Of a DNA stretch of 64,000 bases, positions 20,821-33,600 are shown piece after piece (position 1 is the first letter of the stretch; every line of letters begins with the position of its first letter). This stretch comes from Liolophura sinensis (taxonomy: Eukaryota > Mollusca > Polyplacophora > Chitonida > Chitonidae). The stretch covers positions 14,687,608-14,751,607 of the forward strand of contig NC_088299.1 of NCBI RefSeq assembly GCF_032854445.1, written 5' to 3'. Both the position numbers and the translations under genes were made by a program. A model generated the notes under the pieces. The model was given only the letters and a program-made list of their open reading frames with translations. It had not been told where the DNA came from and did no database searches.

Positions 20821-23800
20821 TCAAGATTCCATCCTGTCCGATTCTGTGTCTTTCAATAAATGCTCTGAAAATACAAAACAAGAAATGACATAACTGATAA
20901 TTGAACATAAGTTTCTGTGACTTAATGGTAAGTACTTTTTCCACCCATGTGCTTCATGTGACATGACATGATCATTCCTGCCAGTAGGGCGACACCAAAG
21001 AATCCCACAAAGGGCAACATTGTTTACATCAGTTTATATACTTTTTGGTGTTAAATAATTGGTCGCGCTAGCGCAGCGTAATGACCTAGGAGTCTCGCAC
21101 CACTGTGGTCGCCGTGAGTTCAAGTCCAGCTCGTTCTGGCTTCCTTTCCGGCCATACGTGGGAAGGTCTGCCAGCAATCTGCGGATGGTCCTGGGTTTCC
21201 CCGAGCTATGCTTGGTTTCCACCCACCATAATTTTGGCCGGCGTCTTATAAGTGAAATATTCTTGAGTACGGCGTAAAACAACAATCAAATAAATAAATA
21301 ATTGGTGTTATATTTTTTTATTTATGTCTTTGTTGGTTGACGCCATATTCAAGAATTTTTCACTAACACTATGGTATTTCAGTTTATGGGTAGCGGAAAC
21401 CAGAGTGCCCAGGGTAATTTGTGTTTCAATAACACTCTACTCAAGAATAACCACATGGTAACCACATGCCTATCATCAACACCAATGAAGACTCCTCTCA
21501 GGGGTTATACTCATCACAATGCTGCTGGTATTCTTTTATACATTTCAAATAAATGCATTTGTTGGGGCGTATGTAGCGTTCGCCTGAACTCTTGTTTGAC
21601 ATGCTTGCAGTCCTTTAACTACATGTCAGAAATCATCAAAATTGAAACGCGCAAAAGCAGACCAATTTTTTCAATTCTCATGGATAATTTCAATAGCAGC
21701 AACCCATTTTGCTATCACAATGAAGATCCCTTGGATGGTTACATGACAAGGTGGCACAACTTGCTAAAGTATTCGCTTTAGTAACAAGTTTAACACAAAA
21801 CTTGTGCCAAGGTTAATCAAAAGGAAATGCCCCTATTCACATCACATCTAGGATTCTAATGATTTGGCTGAATATGATGTTCTGGTCTTACAGCCCTGAA
21901 CAGTCCCCAAACAATCCAAGGTGAAACATGACAATGCCATTTCTGCCAGAAGCCATGTTCACATGCAGAATTTAACACTGTTGTATTGGGCAAACACCCA
22001 TTTCATTTACGTAATTCCTAACAAAATGAGTAAAATGGAATAGAGCACTTCCTATTTTCCACAAATCGTACTGTGTGAGCAAGATTTTGATTCACTGATT
22101 TGATTTCAATCAAATGCGAATCATCAAAAATGTATGAGAAAGTGTTTGGCAAAATTTCATTTGGCTAATCCAAATTTGCTGAGTTGATACAACAAGCAAT
22201 ACTGATTTAGGCAGTTTTCCCTCCAAATGATCCACTTCCAAGACAAAACCGGTCCAGTTTTTGTATTCAACCCTGAAAAATAACATTATGGAATGTGGCA
22301 TAACAGTGGTTGAGGCTATAGTACTGCAGAAGATGGAAGGACTTACTCTGTTGCGGAAGTCTGATTGGATCCCTGTCCCCCAGTGTGACCTGGTGTGCCT
22401 TGTTACGAAATCTGTAGCGTATAAATAAAGATTTCTCCTCCCCTAGGTAAGGATCATAGAACCCTGGCAGCCCACTCTGAAATAAAAACACTGGATTACA
22501 TAAAACCCTGTCAGCCCACTTTGAAACACAAACACTGGATTATATAGAACCCTGTCAGCCCACTATGAAACACAAACACTAGATTACATAGAACCTTGGA
22601 AACCCACTCTGTAACAAACACTGGATAACACAGAACCCTGCCAGCCCACTTTGAAACACAAACACTGGATTATATAGAACCCTGTCAGCCCACTCTGAAA
22701 CACAAACACTGGATTACATAGAACCTTGTCAGCCCACTATGAAACACAAACACTGGATAACACAGAACCCTGCCAGCCCACTCTGAAACACAAAAACTGG
22801 ATTACATAGGATCCTGGTGGCCCACTCTGTAACACAAACACTGGATTACATAGAACCCTGTCAGCCCACTCTGTAACATAAACACTGGATTACATAGAAC
22901 CTTGTCAGCCCACTATGAAACACAAACACTGGATAACACAGAACCCTGCCAGCCCACTCTGAAACACAAAAACTGGATTACATAGGGTCCTGGTGGCCCA
23001 CTCTGTAACACAAACACTGGATTACATAGAACCCTGTCAGCCCACTCTGTAACATAAACACTGGATTACATAGAACCCTGGTGGCCCACTATGAAACACA
23101 AACACTGGATAACACAGAACCCTGCCAGCCCACTTTGAAACACAAACACTGGATTACGTAGAACCCTGTCAGCCCACTTTGAAACACAAACACTGGATTA
23201 CATAGAACCCTGGTGGCCCACTCTGTAACACAAACACTAGATTACATAGAACCCTGTCAGCCCACTCTGTAACATAAACACTGGATTACATAGAACCCAG
23301 TCAGCCCATTATGAAACACAAACACTGGATAACACAGAACCCTGTCAGCCCACTTTGAAACACAAACACTGGATTACATAGAACCCTGTCAGCCCACTAT
23401 GAAACATAAACACTGGATTACATAGAACCCAGTCAGCCCATTATGAAACACAAACACTGGATAACACAGAACCCTGTCAGCCCACTTTGAAACACAAACA
23501 CTGGATTACATAGAACCCTGTCAGCCCACTTTGAAACACAAACACTGGATTACATAGAACCCTGTCAGCCCACTATGAAACATAAACACTGGATTACATA
23601 TGGATTAAGGTTATGGAACACTGGATTACCAAAAACCTTGGCAAGTTATTGACTAACTTTCACACGTCTTGTACGAGAAATCCTTACCATATTGGGAGTG
23701 CTTGGGATTTAACGTCATACCATACCATATTGGTAGGAGATCCAGTGTATGAGGTCTTCACAAAATGTTAGACAGTGCAAATGGTAACATCAGCATTGAT

Positions 23801-26800
23801 GACAGATCACCAATGGCCACATCAGCTTCATTGACAGATCACCAATGGCCACATCAGCATCGTTGATCGCTTATTGTCACCATTGAACCACTAACAATGA
23901 AAGCTGAGGAATCTAAAAAATATCCTTCCCAAGGCCTGGTTTGAACCCTCACCTAATTCGTCCTGGCAACTGGAGGCAAGCTCCCGAACTATATTTCACA
24001 CAAAATTTTAAAAAATACCAGTGTTTCATTCATGCTACTTTCTTTAGTGTCATGGGGCCAGGAAATCAGAATGTCTGGAGCAGAACTCCCAGTCTCTGGC
24101 AAGTAACCGTTAAACTCGCACCACATCTGACACACAAAATGTCATGTGCTGCTAAACTGAGAGGAAACCTAATTTTGCTAGTAATAATTTAGGTAAAGTT
24201 ATGTAAAGAAGCTTTGTCTACAGCTGTATACTCAGTGTAACAGGCAAGCTGCTGTGCGTACCTTGGTTGTGTTTTCTGGCAGAAGGAGCTTGGAATCTTT
24301 AACCAGAGCCTGTAGAGGGATAGTTACATCTATACAGTCTTCTCCTTTCCTGTCTCTGTGAACAGACAAAGACAAAAGTACAATCAGTTAAATATAAGAC
24401 ATCCAGACAAAATATGTGCCTCAAGCAAACTGAATGGCGGACGCAGCCAGTTTATTACAGCACATGGACAATATGCATCAAGCAAACTGAATGGTGGATA
24501 TGGCCAGTTTATTACAGGACATGGAGACAAAATATGCATCAAGCAAACTGAATGGCGGACGCAGCCAGTTTATTACAGCACATGGACAATATGCATCAAG
24601 CAGACGGAATGGTGGATATGGCCAGTTTATTACAGGACATGGAGACAAAATATGCATCAAGCAAACTGAATGGCAGACATGGCCAGTTTATTACAGGACA
24701 TGGACAATATGCATCAAGCAAACTGAATGGTGGATATGGCCAGTTTATTACAGCACATAAAGACAAAATATGCATCAAGCAAATTGAATGGTGGATATGG
24801 CCAGTTTATTACAGGACAGTTTATTACAGGACATGGAGACAAATATGCATCAAGCAAATTGAATGGTGGATATGGCCAGTTTATTACAGCACATAAAGAC
24901 AAAATATGCATCAAGCAAATTGAATGGTGGATATGGCCAGTTTATTACAGGACAGTTTATTACAGGACATGGAGACAAATATGTATCAAGCAAACTGAAT
25001 GGTGGATATGGCCAGTTTATTACAGCACATAAAGACAAAATATGCATCAAGCAAATTGAATGGTGGATATGGCCAGTTTATTACAGGACAGTTTATTACA
25101 GGACATGGAGACAAATATGTATCAAGCAAACTGAATGGTGGATATGGCCAGTTTATTACAGCACATAAAGACAAAATATGCATCAAGCAAACTGAATGGC
25201 AGACATGGCCAGTTTATTACAGGACAGTTTATTACAGGACATGGAGACAAATATGCATCAAGCAAATTGAATGGTGGATATGGCCAGTTCATTACAGCAC
25301 ATGGAGACAAAATATGCATCAAGCAGACTGAATGGTGGATATGGCCAGTTTATTACAGCACATAAAGACAAAATATGCATCAAGCAAACTGAATGGCGGA
25401 CGTAGCCAGTTTATTACAGCACATGGACAATATGCATCAAGCAGACTGAAAGGTGGATATGGCGAGTTTATTACAGCACATGGACAATATGCATCAAGCA
25501 AACTGAATGGTGGATATGGCCAGTTTATTACAGCACATAAAGACAAAATATGCATCAAGCAAACTGAATGGCGGACGTAGCCAGTTTATTACAGCACATG
25601 GACAATATGCATCAAGCAGACTGAATGGTGGATATGGCCAGTTTATTACAGCACATGGAGACAAATATGCATCAAGCAAATTGAATGGTGGATATGGCCA
25701 GTTTTTTACAGCACATAAAGACAAAATATGCATCAAGCAAACTGAATGGCAGACATGGCCAGTTTATTACAGGACAGTTTATTACAGGACATGGAGACAA
25801 ATATGCATCAAGCAAATTGAATGGTGGATATGGCCAGTTTATTACCGCACATAAAGACAAAACTTGATGCATCAAGCAAACTGAATGGTGAATATGGCCA
25901 GATTATTACAGCACAGACCCTAAAAGTATCCCTAACTGCGAGAATGGGAAAATATACCATATCCATATCTCATCAATAAAGAGACTTAATGAACAAATGT
26001 TCCTAAAAACTCTACAGTAAATCTAATCATATTTAATGAAAATAAATTATAAAAGGATGAAAACTATTTTATACTCAACAGAACAAAACATAGTGATCAT
26101 ATGACTACCCTTATTCTTCAAACTGTTCAACTACCTCGGAAACCAATATTTGGAAACATTCTGAGAGATCCGTGGGGTGTGGAAAACTAAATTGCACAGT
26201 TTTATGAAGCGTGCATGTTTATTGACAAATTATTTTAGCATCATCTTGATAAAATAAATTGTATGCCATATATAAAAGTCCTCTAAAAAAGTGCTTTAGA
26301 GGTGGAAAAGTTTGAAGATTTACAGAAGTACAGAAAAAAATGCTACTGTTGCCTTGTTTGATGACTCAAAGAAAAGACAACAAAGCATTTAATCTTTAGT
26401 CCCATGTATTTCTGAGAAGGAGTTGAAACAGACCTAAGTGGTCACAGCAATCTTATCCTGATGTGCATGATAAAACTGTAAATCAACTTTTTAATCTGGA
26501 ATTGTTAATGCTTGAATGCTTGGATCAAGGTGTTCATGGTGAGCTGAATCTTGTGTTATTCAGTGTCATTATTCATCGCATTTTTATTACAAAGTGCGGA
26601 AGTAGCGAAAGTATGTCTAGCTTGAGCTTACTCTGTATCTTCATCGGTCGTCAATTTCCCGTAGGTTGCCTTTAGAATGATCAGTCCTGCCTTTCTCTCC
26701 TCAATCTCTAGGGAGCGCTCCACGGTCTCCTTCATCAGAGATATCTGTTCAGGTAAACAAAGGTAGAAAAATCAGCACTTAGACTGAGCAAATGGAAAGT

Positions 26801-29800
26801 ACCAGTCAATAACTTTTTCTTGCGTTCATTTTCAAAAGACGATTCATCAGCTAACAACAAAATATGAACAAATTCTCATGACATCTTTTTGAGCAAATCA
26901 AGTTGCACATTTTTGTGAACCTAGTCGAAAATTAATAACAGTCTAATGTTAATTTTGCTTAACATTACCTGATTATAATTTTTGACTGTAAATTACGATT
27001 ATCACAAATTACAATGTGTACAAGGGTGTTGACTGTAAATTAGGGTTACGATCATGATCTTAGTGATTTACAATCAACTTAGGCTTACGATCCCTTTGCG
27101 CAAGCCTCCCCAGGGCATATCCCATATGTACCACCCAGGCCCAAGACCCGTCTTACCGCAGCCTCAGCCTCCTGCTGTCTCTGACGGAGTCTGTCACTGT
27201 GTTCCTCCCTCTTCTTCTCCAGCTCTCTACCACACAACAATCATAATGAAATCATTTACATACTGACTGTGCTAGCTCTACCATTTGTCTTTGTGCATTT
27301 TGTGAACATTATTTCAGTTTTGCTAAATCATTTTCCAACAATGTCGCCACCTTGGCAAAGGGGTATCATCCTACTGTGTTACAAGAATATTTGGTTTCAG
27401 AGGCATTTTCCTTTTTATTCCATATTGTGTCAGGACTGGGAGTTTTGCACTGTCCATCATCAAACTGAAACTTACGAAAGTTCAGTCTGTACTTGTTAAC
27501 ACATGTGCTTTGTAGTCAAGGGAAATAACCTAGGTCTGTGTGCGTTTACATGTATATGCGTGTGTATTATTAAGTTGCTCCCCTTTACACCTGCGTCACC
27601 ACTTGTAGTCGTCATGTTGTCTGAAAGCGGCAAACTCTTCTGAGGGAACAGAAGACAACGGGGCATATTAATATGACATTTTATTATTTATTTCTTTGAC
27701 TGGTGTTTTGCGCTGAACTCAAGAAGATTTCATTTGTATGACGAAGGCCAGCATTGTGGTTGGGGAAAGGGGGGGGGGGGGGGGGAAACGACCAGCACAG
27801 ACTTAACTGGAATTTAAAGTGTTTTTAACACTGTAGATAAGAATTTACTGCTCAACATATCCCAGTGTAAAGCTAAAACTTATTATTATGTATTTAATTG
27901 GGGTTTTATGCCACACTCCAAATATTTCAGTTACACCACGGAGGCCAGCATTATATTGAGGGGAAATTGGGCATGCCCCAGAGGAAACTCGCAACCATCC
28001 ATAAGTTGCTGGCAAACCTAACAGAAAGCTAGTATGAACTGAACAAACTCACAGCAAAGACACTGGTCACATACTGAATGTATATCATTTACAGTCTGTG
28101 TCAAGCATTTCTTCACATTTTTAGAGGTAAATAAAGGTTTTAAAATATTACTTTTGATCTAATTTTATCAGTAGGATATCAAACCTTAAAACATCTTTCT
28201 AAGAAAAAAAAAAAGAAAAAAATAAAATAAAGCTCTCAGATGCAGGCAAAAAGTGCAACTTAGTCCTGGTTAAAACTTTATCCCAAGTACAGTGTACATG
28301 CATTTATTTATTTATTTATTTCATTGGTGTTTTATGCGATACTCAAGAATATTTCACATGACGGCAGCCAGCATTATGGAGGGGGGAACCTGAGGGAAGC
28401 CCGTAACCATCCACAGAATGCTGGCAGACCTTCCCACGTAAAGCTGGAGAGGAAGCCAGCATGAGGTAGACCTAAACTCACAGTGACCACATTGGTGACA
28501 TGCTATTGGGTCATTACAAAGCACTGGCACGCTAACTATCTCAATCACAGAGGCTCCCTCGAGTACAGTACATAGAAACTCTACAAAAGTTACAAGGTAA
28601 GAATGAACACTCACTTTTCCTTCTGTTGTTGTAGAAATGGATTAATAATTAAGACTTTGGCCACCTGGTAAACAGCCATTGGAACAATTGTCCCGTAAAA
28701 CACGGCACTCGGCACCACAGTCTCCGCCAACTGCACCGGGAAGAGGAAGGTCTGGGAACCACGGTGCAGTCTGGAATATCAGTTAATACAACCCGTGTCA
28801 ATATAATGTCTATAAAAGCATACTAAATTACCTGAAATTTTATCCCAAATATAACATTTTTAAAAACAAATAAATGTCCAAACTTAGAACTGGTGGCAAG
28901 GCTACCAAAGAGCTTGTCTGTATGAGACATCTGAATGCAAAACCTCGGCTCAATTCATGAAGAACTGAAATCGTGAATTTAGTAATTTACGGTAATTAAT
29001 ATGCTCACTAAGCCTCAGTGACAGAACACCCCCCCTTGTGTCACTGTGCTTTACATGCGTGTAAAACTTCAGTTCAATACATACAATACTTTTTAAGATA
29101 CCAACCCTAACATGTTGTTAAACATTGATTCTTATACACACCAAGTCAGGAATTCAGTAATTTACAGTTCTTAATATGTACACATGGAATCAAACAATGG
29201 AATACCCCCCTCAAGCTATTCTCCTCTACATGTGTGCAAATCCGGAGCTCAATACCTGCAGTCCTTTTAAGACACCACCACTAACATTTTGTTTAACATT
29301 GATTCTTATACACAACACACTAAGTCATGAATTCAGGAATTTTACGGTACTAAATATGCACACATACAATCAACGACAGAATACCCCCCTCAAGCTTTTC
29401 TCCTCTACATGTGTGCAAATCCGGAGCTCAATACATGCAGAACTTTTTGAGAAACCACCGCTAATACTTTGTTTAACATTGATTCTTACACACACAATAC
29501 ACTAAGTCATGAATTCAGGAATTTTACGGTACTAAATATGCACAAATCCAATCAACGACAGAATATCCGCCTCATGCTATTCTCCTCTACATGTGTGCAA
29601 ATCCCGAGCTCAATACCTGCAGTCCTTTTAAGACACCACCACTAACATTTTGTTTAACATTGCTTTCTCTGTTTAATGATGCAGACGCTCATGTATGACA
29701 TAGGCTTCAGATATACTATATACAGGCAAACTAAAAATATTATGTTTGGTGCTAACACATATTTTTTTCCCTATAGTGTATCATCTTACGTTTTACACAA

Positions 29801-30657
29801 ACCTCAAAATCAACAAAACTCCCAGAATCAAGCAACACAGATTCTAAGTCATGAACATGTGAACCATATAATGAACAACATCGCAGATTTGAAAACATCG
29901 CACAGCTTTCATAACATTAGTACATACGCCCAGCATATTCACATGTCATATGACCATATCTGCACAATAAAAAGCTGAAATTAATTTTAAAAGTTGGTGC
30001 AGGACATAATGGAAAATCTTCAAGCTATTCACACTATTTAAAAAGTTGCAAAATTATTAGAAGGCACTTTTGTCTTGTACCATGCAGTTGGCCCCTGTCC
30101 AACTTGGATATTATCATTGCCCTGCTGTTCATTTGAAGACTTGTCTTAACAGATGAAAAGATGTACTTACTTAATCTTGAGCAGAACCCCCGTTGGCACC
30201 CCTATAACCATGGTGGCCCCCAGCACACTGTACTGTGTAATCTTCTTCTCAAATCCATACTCCAATAGTGCACCAAATGTCCCTGCTCTGGCAGCCATAT
30301 TGAATCACACAGATAACTTTTGTACCAACAAATACCAACATATATACGTATAATTATCCAAATTTATCGTGATCAGGTTAAACATAGATGTTGTAAGGTA
30401 TTAAAATTTGAGAGATAATTTCGCAATATTTCTAAATTCAGAGATATCCATTTTTTTAAGACACCATATTGAAAGAATAAAGTTCACTAAAATGACAGCA
30501 CAGAATAGGTTAAGATGCTTGTCCTTCAACACGGGAGGTTCGAGATGCGAAATTACAACGTCTTGATGTCATTTAATATACTGACTTATTACCTCTACAA
30601 ATCCTCTAAAATAAATATTTCAGGTAATATACTTAATTGATATTATCAATAATATCC

Positions 30658-30693
<36 letters not shown>

Positions 30694-33600
30694 CATGTTA
30701 AAATGCAGTGATTTGGCCCACCTACATGTAGCTGTAGAGTGATGGTCCAAACAGAAATCACCACAATGCTGTCAGAGTAGGCTTAATCCCAACAATGGGG
30801 TAGAGTCATGGGCTTGGTGGCACTAACCAGCACTCAAATTGCCGTCTGCTAAAGTGCTAGCATTGGGCATAGACTCATGGGCTTGGTGGCACTAACCAGC
30901 ACTCAAATTGCCGTCTGCTAAAGTGCTGTTTAAATGAAGCTTATTTGAGAAGATATGCCTTGCACCAATACAACATATATGTAACCAGTACATCTGTGTC
31001 TCACATATGGGCAAAGTTTATCAGTTATAGGCAAAAAGGCACTCCGGCGTGAACATTTTTGAGTAAATATATTAAATAAATATATGACACCAGTCAGGTT
31101 TATGGTCAAATGAGTATATACATATGTAAACTGGAAGATGAGGTCATCATGTTGGTGTTATACATTTCACTGAGAACAAGCTCAATTCTATAATTCCTAA
31201 GTAGTGTTCCTGCCTCAAATATTACAACAAAGCGTAACTTACTTGCAGGAAATTCGCAGCTTTGACTCTTCCTCTGGGAATTTTCGACTGTAACTTGTGG
31301 AAATAAATGTAGTTGGTATACCTAGCTGGAAATGTGGAACACACACAGATTTTATGCAAATCAATTATAGATAAAATTCAGGGCAAAGTAAGGGATCAAC
31401 ACCATGATGAACGCATGAAATTAATGCTAAATTATCAGTAAGTGACCTTGAATGCCACGCTAAACATGCAAATTTCATCAAGCATTAATCAAGCTGGTTT
31501 TGAAAGTTAATCTCGGGGCCACCGTGGCTCAGTCGGTTAAAGCGCTAGTGCAGCGTAAGGACCCAGAAGTCTCTCACCAATGCGGTCGCTGTGAGTTCAA
31601 GTCCAGCTCATGCTGGCGGCCGTACGTGAGAAGGTCTGCCAGCAACCTGCGGATGGTCGTGGGTTTCCCCCGGGCTCTGCCCGGTTTCCACCCACCATAA
31701 TGCTGGCCGCCGTCGTATAAGTGAAATATTCTTGAGTACGGCGTAAAACACCAATCAAAAAAAAGCTAAGAAATGTCACAAATGAATCTGCACACAGAAT
31801 TTCATAAAACAAAACAGACAATATTTGAAGCAGTTTTTATACAAAACCCAGCAGCCATTAAGCATTAAGGGGATTGCTAGATATATAAAACATATGTGTG
31901 CATATTTCTTGCTATTTATCTTAGGATGCATATTAGAACTGCGCATGCATTAAAGCTTGTCACCTCAAACCCTAGACTTTTCATTCTCTTATATTATGGT
32001 GGTCAGGTTTACAGGTGAAACCAAAGCCCCCCGGAGTGAACCATCTCCCTTCATCAGCTATCTAATAAAACTGTCGCCTTACAGCCATAGCCAAAGAGCA
32101 AAAGCTGGATTTGAACAAGCAACCTCACTGGTCGGAGGCTTGACTCTCACAATGCGTCAGTGATTTAACCAACTGAGCTGGCAAGGGCCGTGTGATTAGT
32201 GACTGCTCGATGAGTAATTGCAGTTTACCTGTAGGGTTAATACTGCGTGGTGTTTTTCTGTGTCGTACACAATTGTCGTGTTCATTGCTGAAGGATGCAG
32301 AGGATTCCAAGACAAACGACCCTGTAGGTTTTTGTCTATTTGATATGCAACCACTGAAATGGATCATAAAAACACCATCATATTATTTTATCCGTTACTT
32401 ATTTATCTGATTTAGTATTACATACTTAGGAATATTTCATTCATATGGCAGTGGACAGGTATATGGCTTATGCAGACATCAACCTTTACATACAAGTACA
32501 TGTAAATAAAGCCCTGTTGAAATAATTAAATTATCTTTTTCTTTACTTATTTCAATGTATTCCACATCCTGAAACAAATTTATTTCAATAAAATGACAGT
32601 GGGGATAAACAATGTACCAATATCTCACGAAAAATCACTTTTTGCATGTTTGCAGGGTGTTTACCCAAGTATATTCTGATGGTACCATCCTGTGTCGACC
32701 GATAAACTTATGCTTTCTGTGAAGCCCAGAATCCAAAATCAAATTATAAGTGTGCATAAACTGCAATGAAGACTTCTCCTTCATATGCAAAAACGTTGAG
32801 GAATTAAGCTAAAGACACACCCAGTGACAGAGGAATTCAAACTAATACAAACTCCTACATATTTCCACTGGAAATACACATTGAAATACACATTTTCTGA
32901 GAAAAAATTGGAATGATCTCAGATCAGGATTCCATGGACACACAATGGATCTGTGGGATGTTTCTCAAAGCGGACATGACGTTATTCCAGCCTAATCGCC
33001 ATGATCACGCACATATTGCTTACTCTTCATCTTAGAATGCAGCCGTCAGCCGCCTGGGTACTTGCAACTTGCGCAACATTCTGACCATGCAGAGAAACAG
33101 ACCCCTGTAAGTGCACATAGTTACTCTTGACATTACGAGGACTGTACTTACTTGTGGAAAATCCTGGTCGAAAACCTCTGGATACAGAGTGTAATGAACA
33201 GCTCACAGTGCCATAACTGTGGGGAAAAGAAGATAATGTACTGTGATTTGATGTGTTCAACTGATTGATGTAATGACAGATTACACCTGCAGGGACCTCA
33301 GCTCATTATCTACCCAATTTCATAAGAACATATCCTCTAGTTTGTTGGTGGATGCTACACAGACATTTACGAGGAATAGTATAATTACAGGTAGAGAAAA
33401 TGTGACCATGTAGGTTTACCCATAACATCAACTTAGCCCTTAAAATACTTGCCATCTGCGTCCTAACTGCCTAAAGCCTTTTAAACTAAGCCCGAATCCA
33501 CTACCCGCTGATGCCTCAACCTGACAATTGGAAACAGAAAACATATACCATGAAGTACAGCCAAACAACAGCATCCCTGTTGTGAATACTCTCATCATAG

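Noticed and set aside
22267-22491. DNAJC11 ending by read-through of exon 16 (extra [11 protein letters not shown].. tail)
   Set aside because: A strong donor GTAAGT sits where homology to other animals stops, and splicing to 20864 gives 562 residues, close to the human 559. Read-through remains a possible alternative isoform.
24358-25875. Overlapping ORFs of 60-115 residues on both strands
   Set aside because: By-products of the intron 14 minisatellite; the six frames give shifted versions of the same repeat.
22449-25912. CRISPR-like arrays (regular repeats of 44 and about 60 bp)
   Set aside because: The repeats are contiguous without unique spacers, the DNA is eukaryotic, and the arrays lie in introns of DNAJC11.
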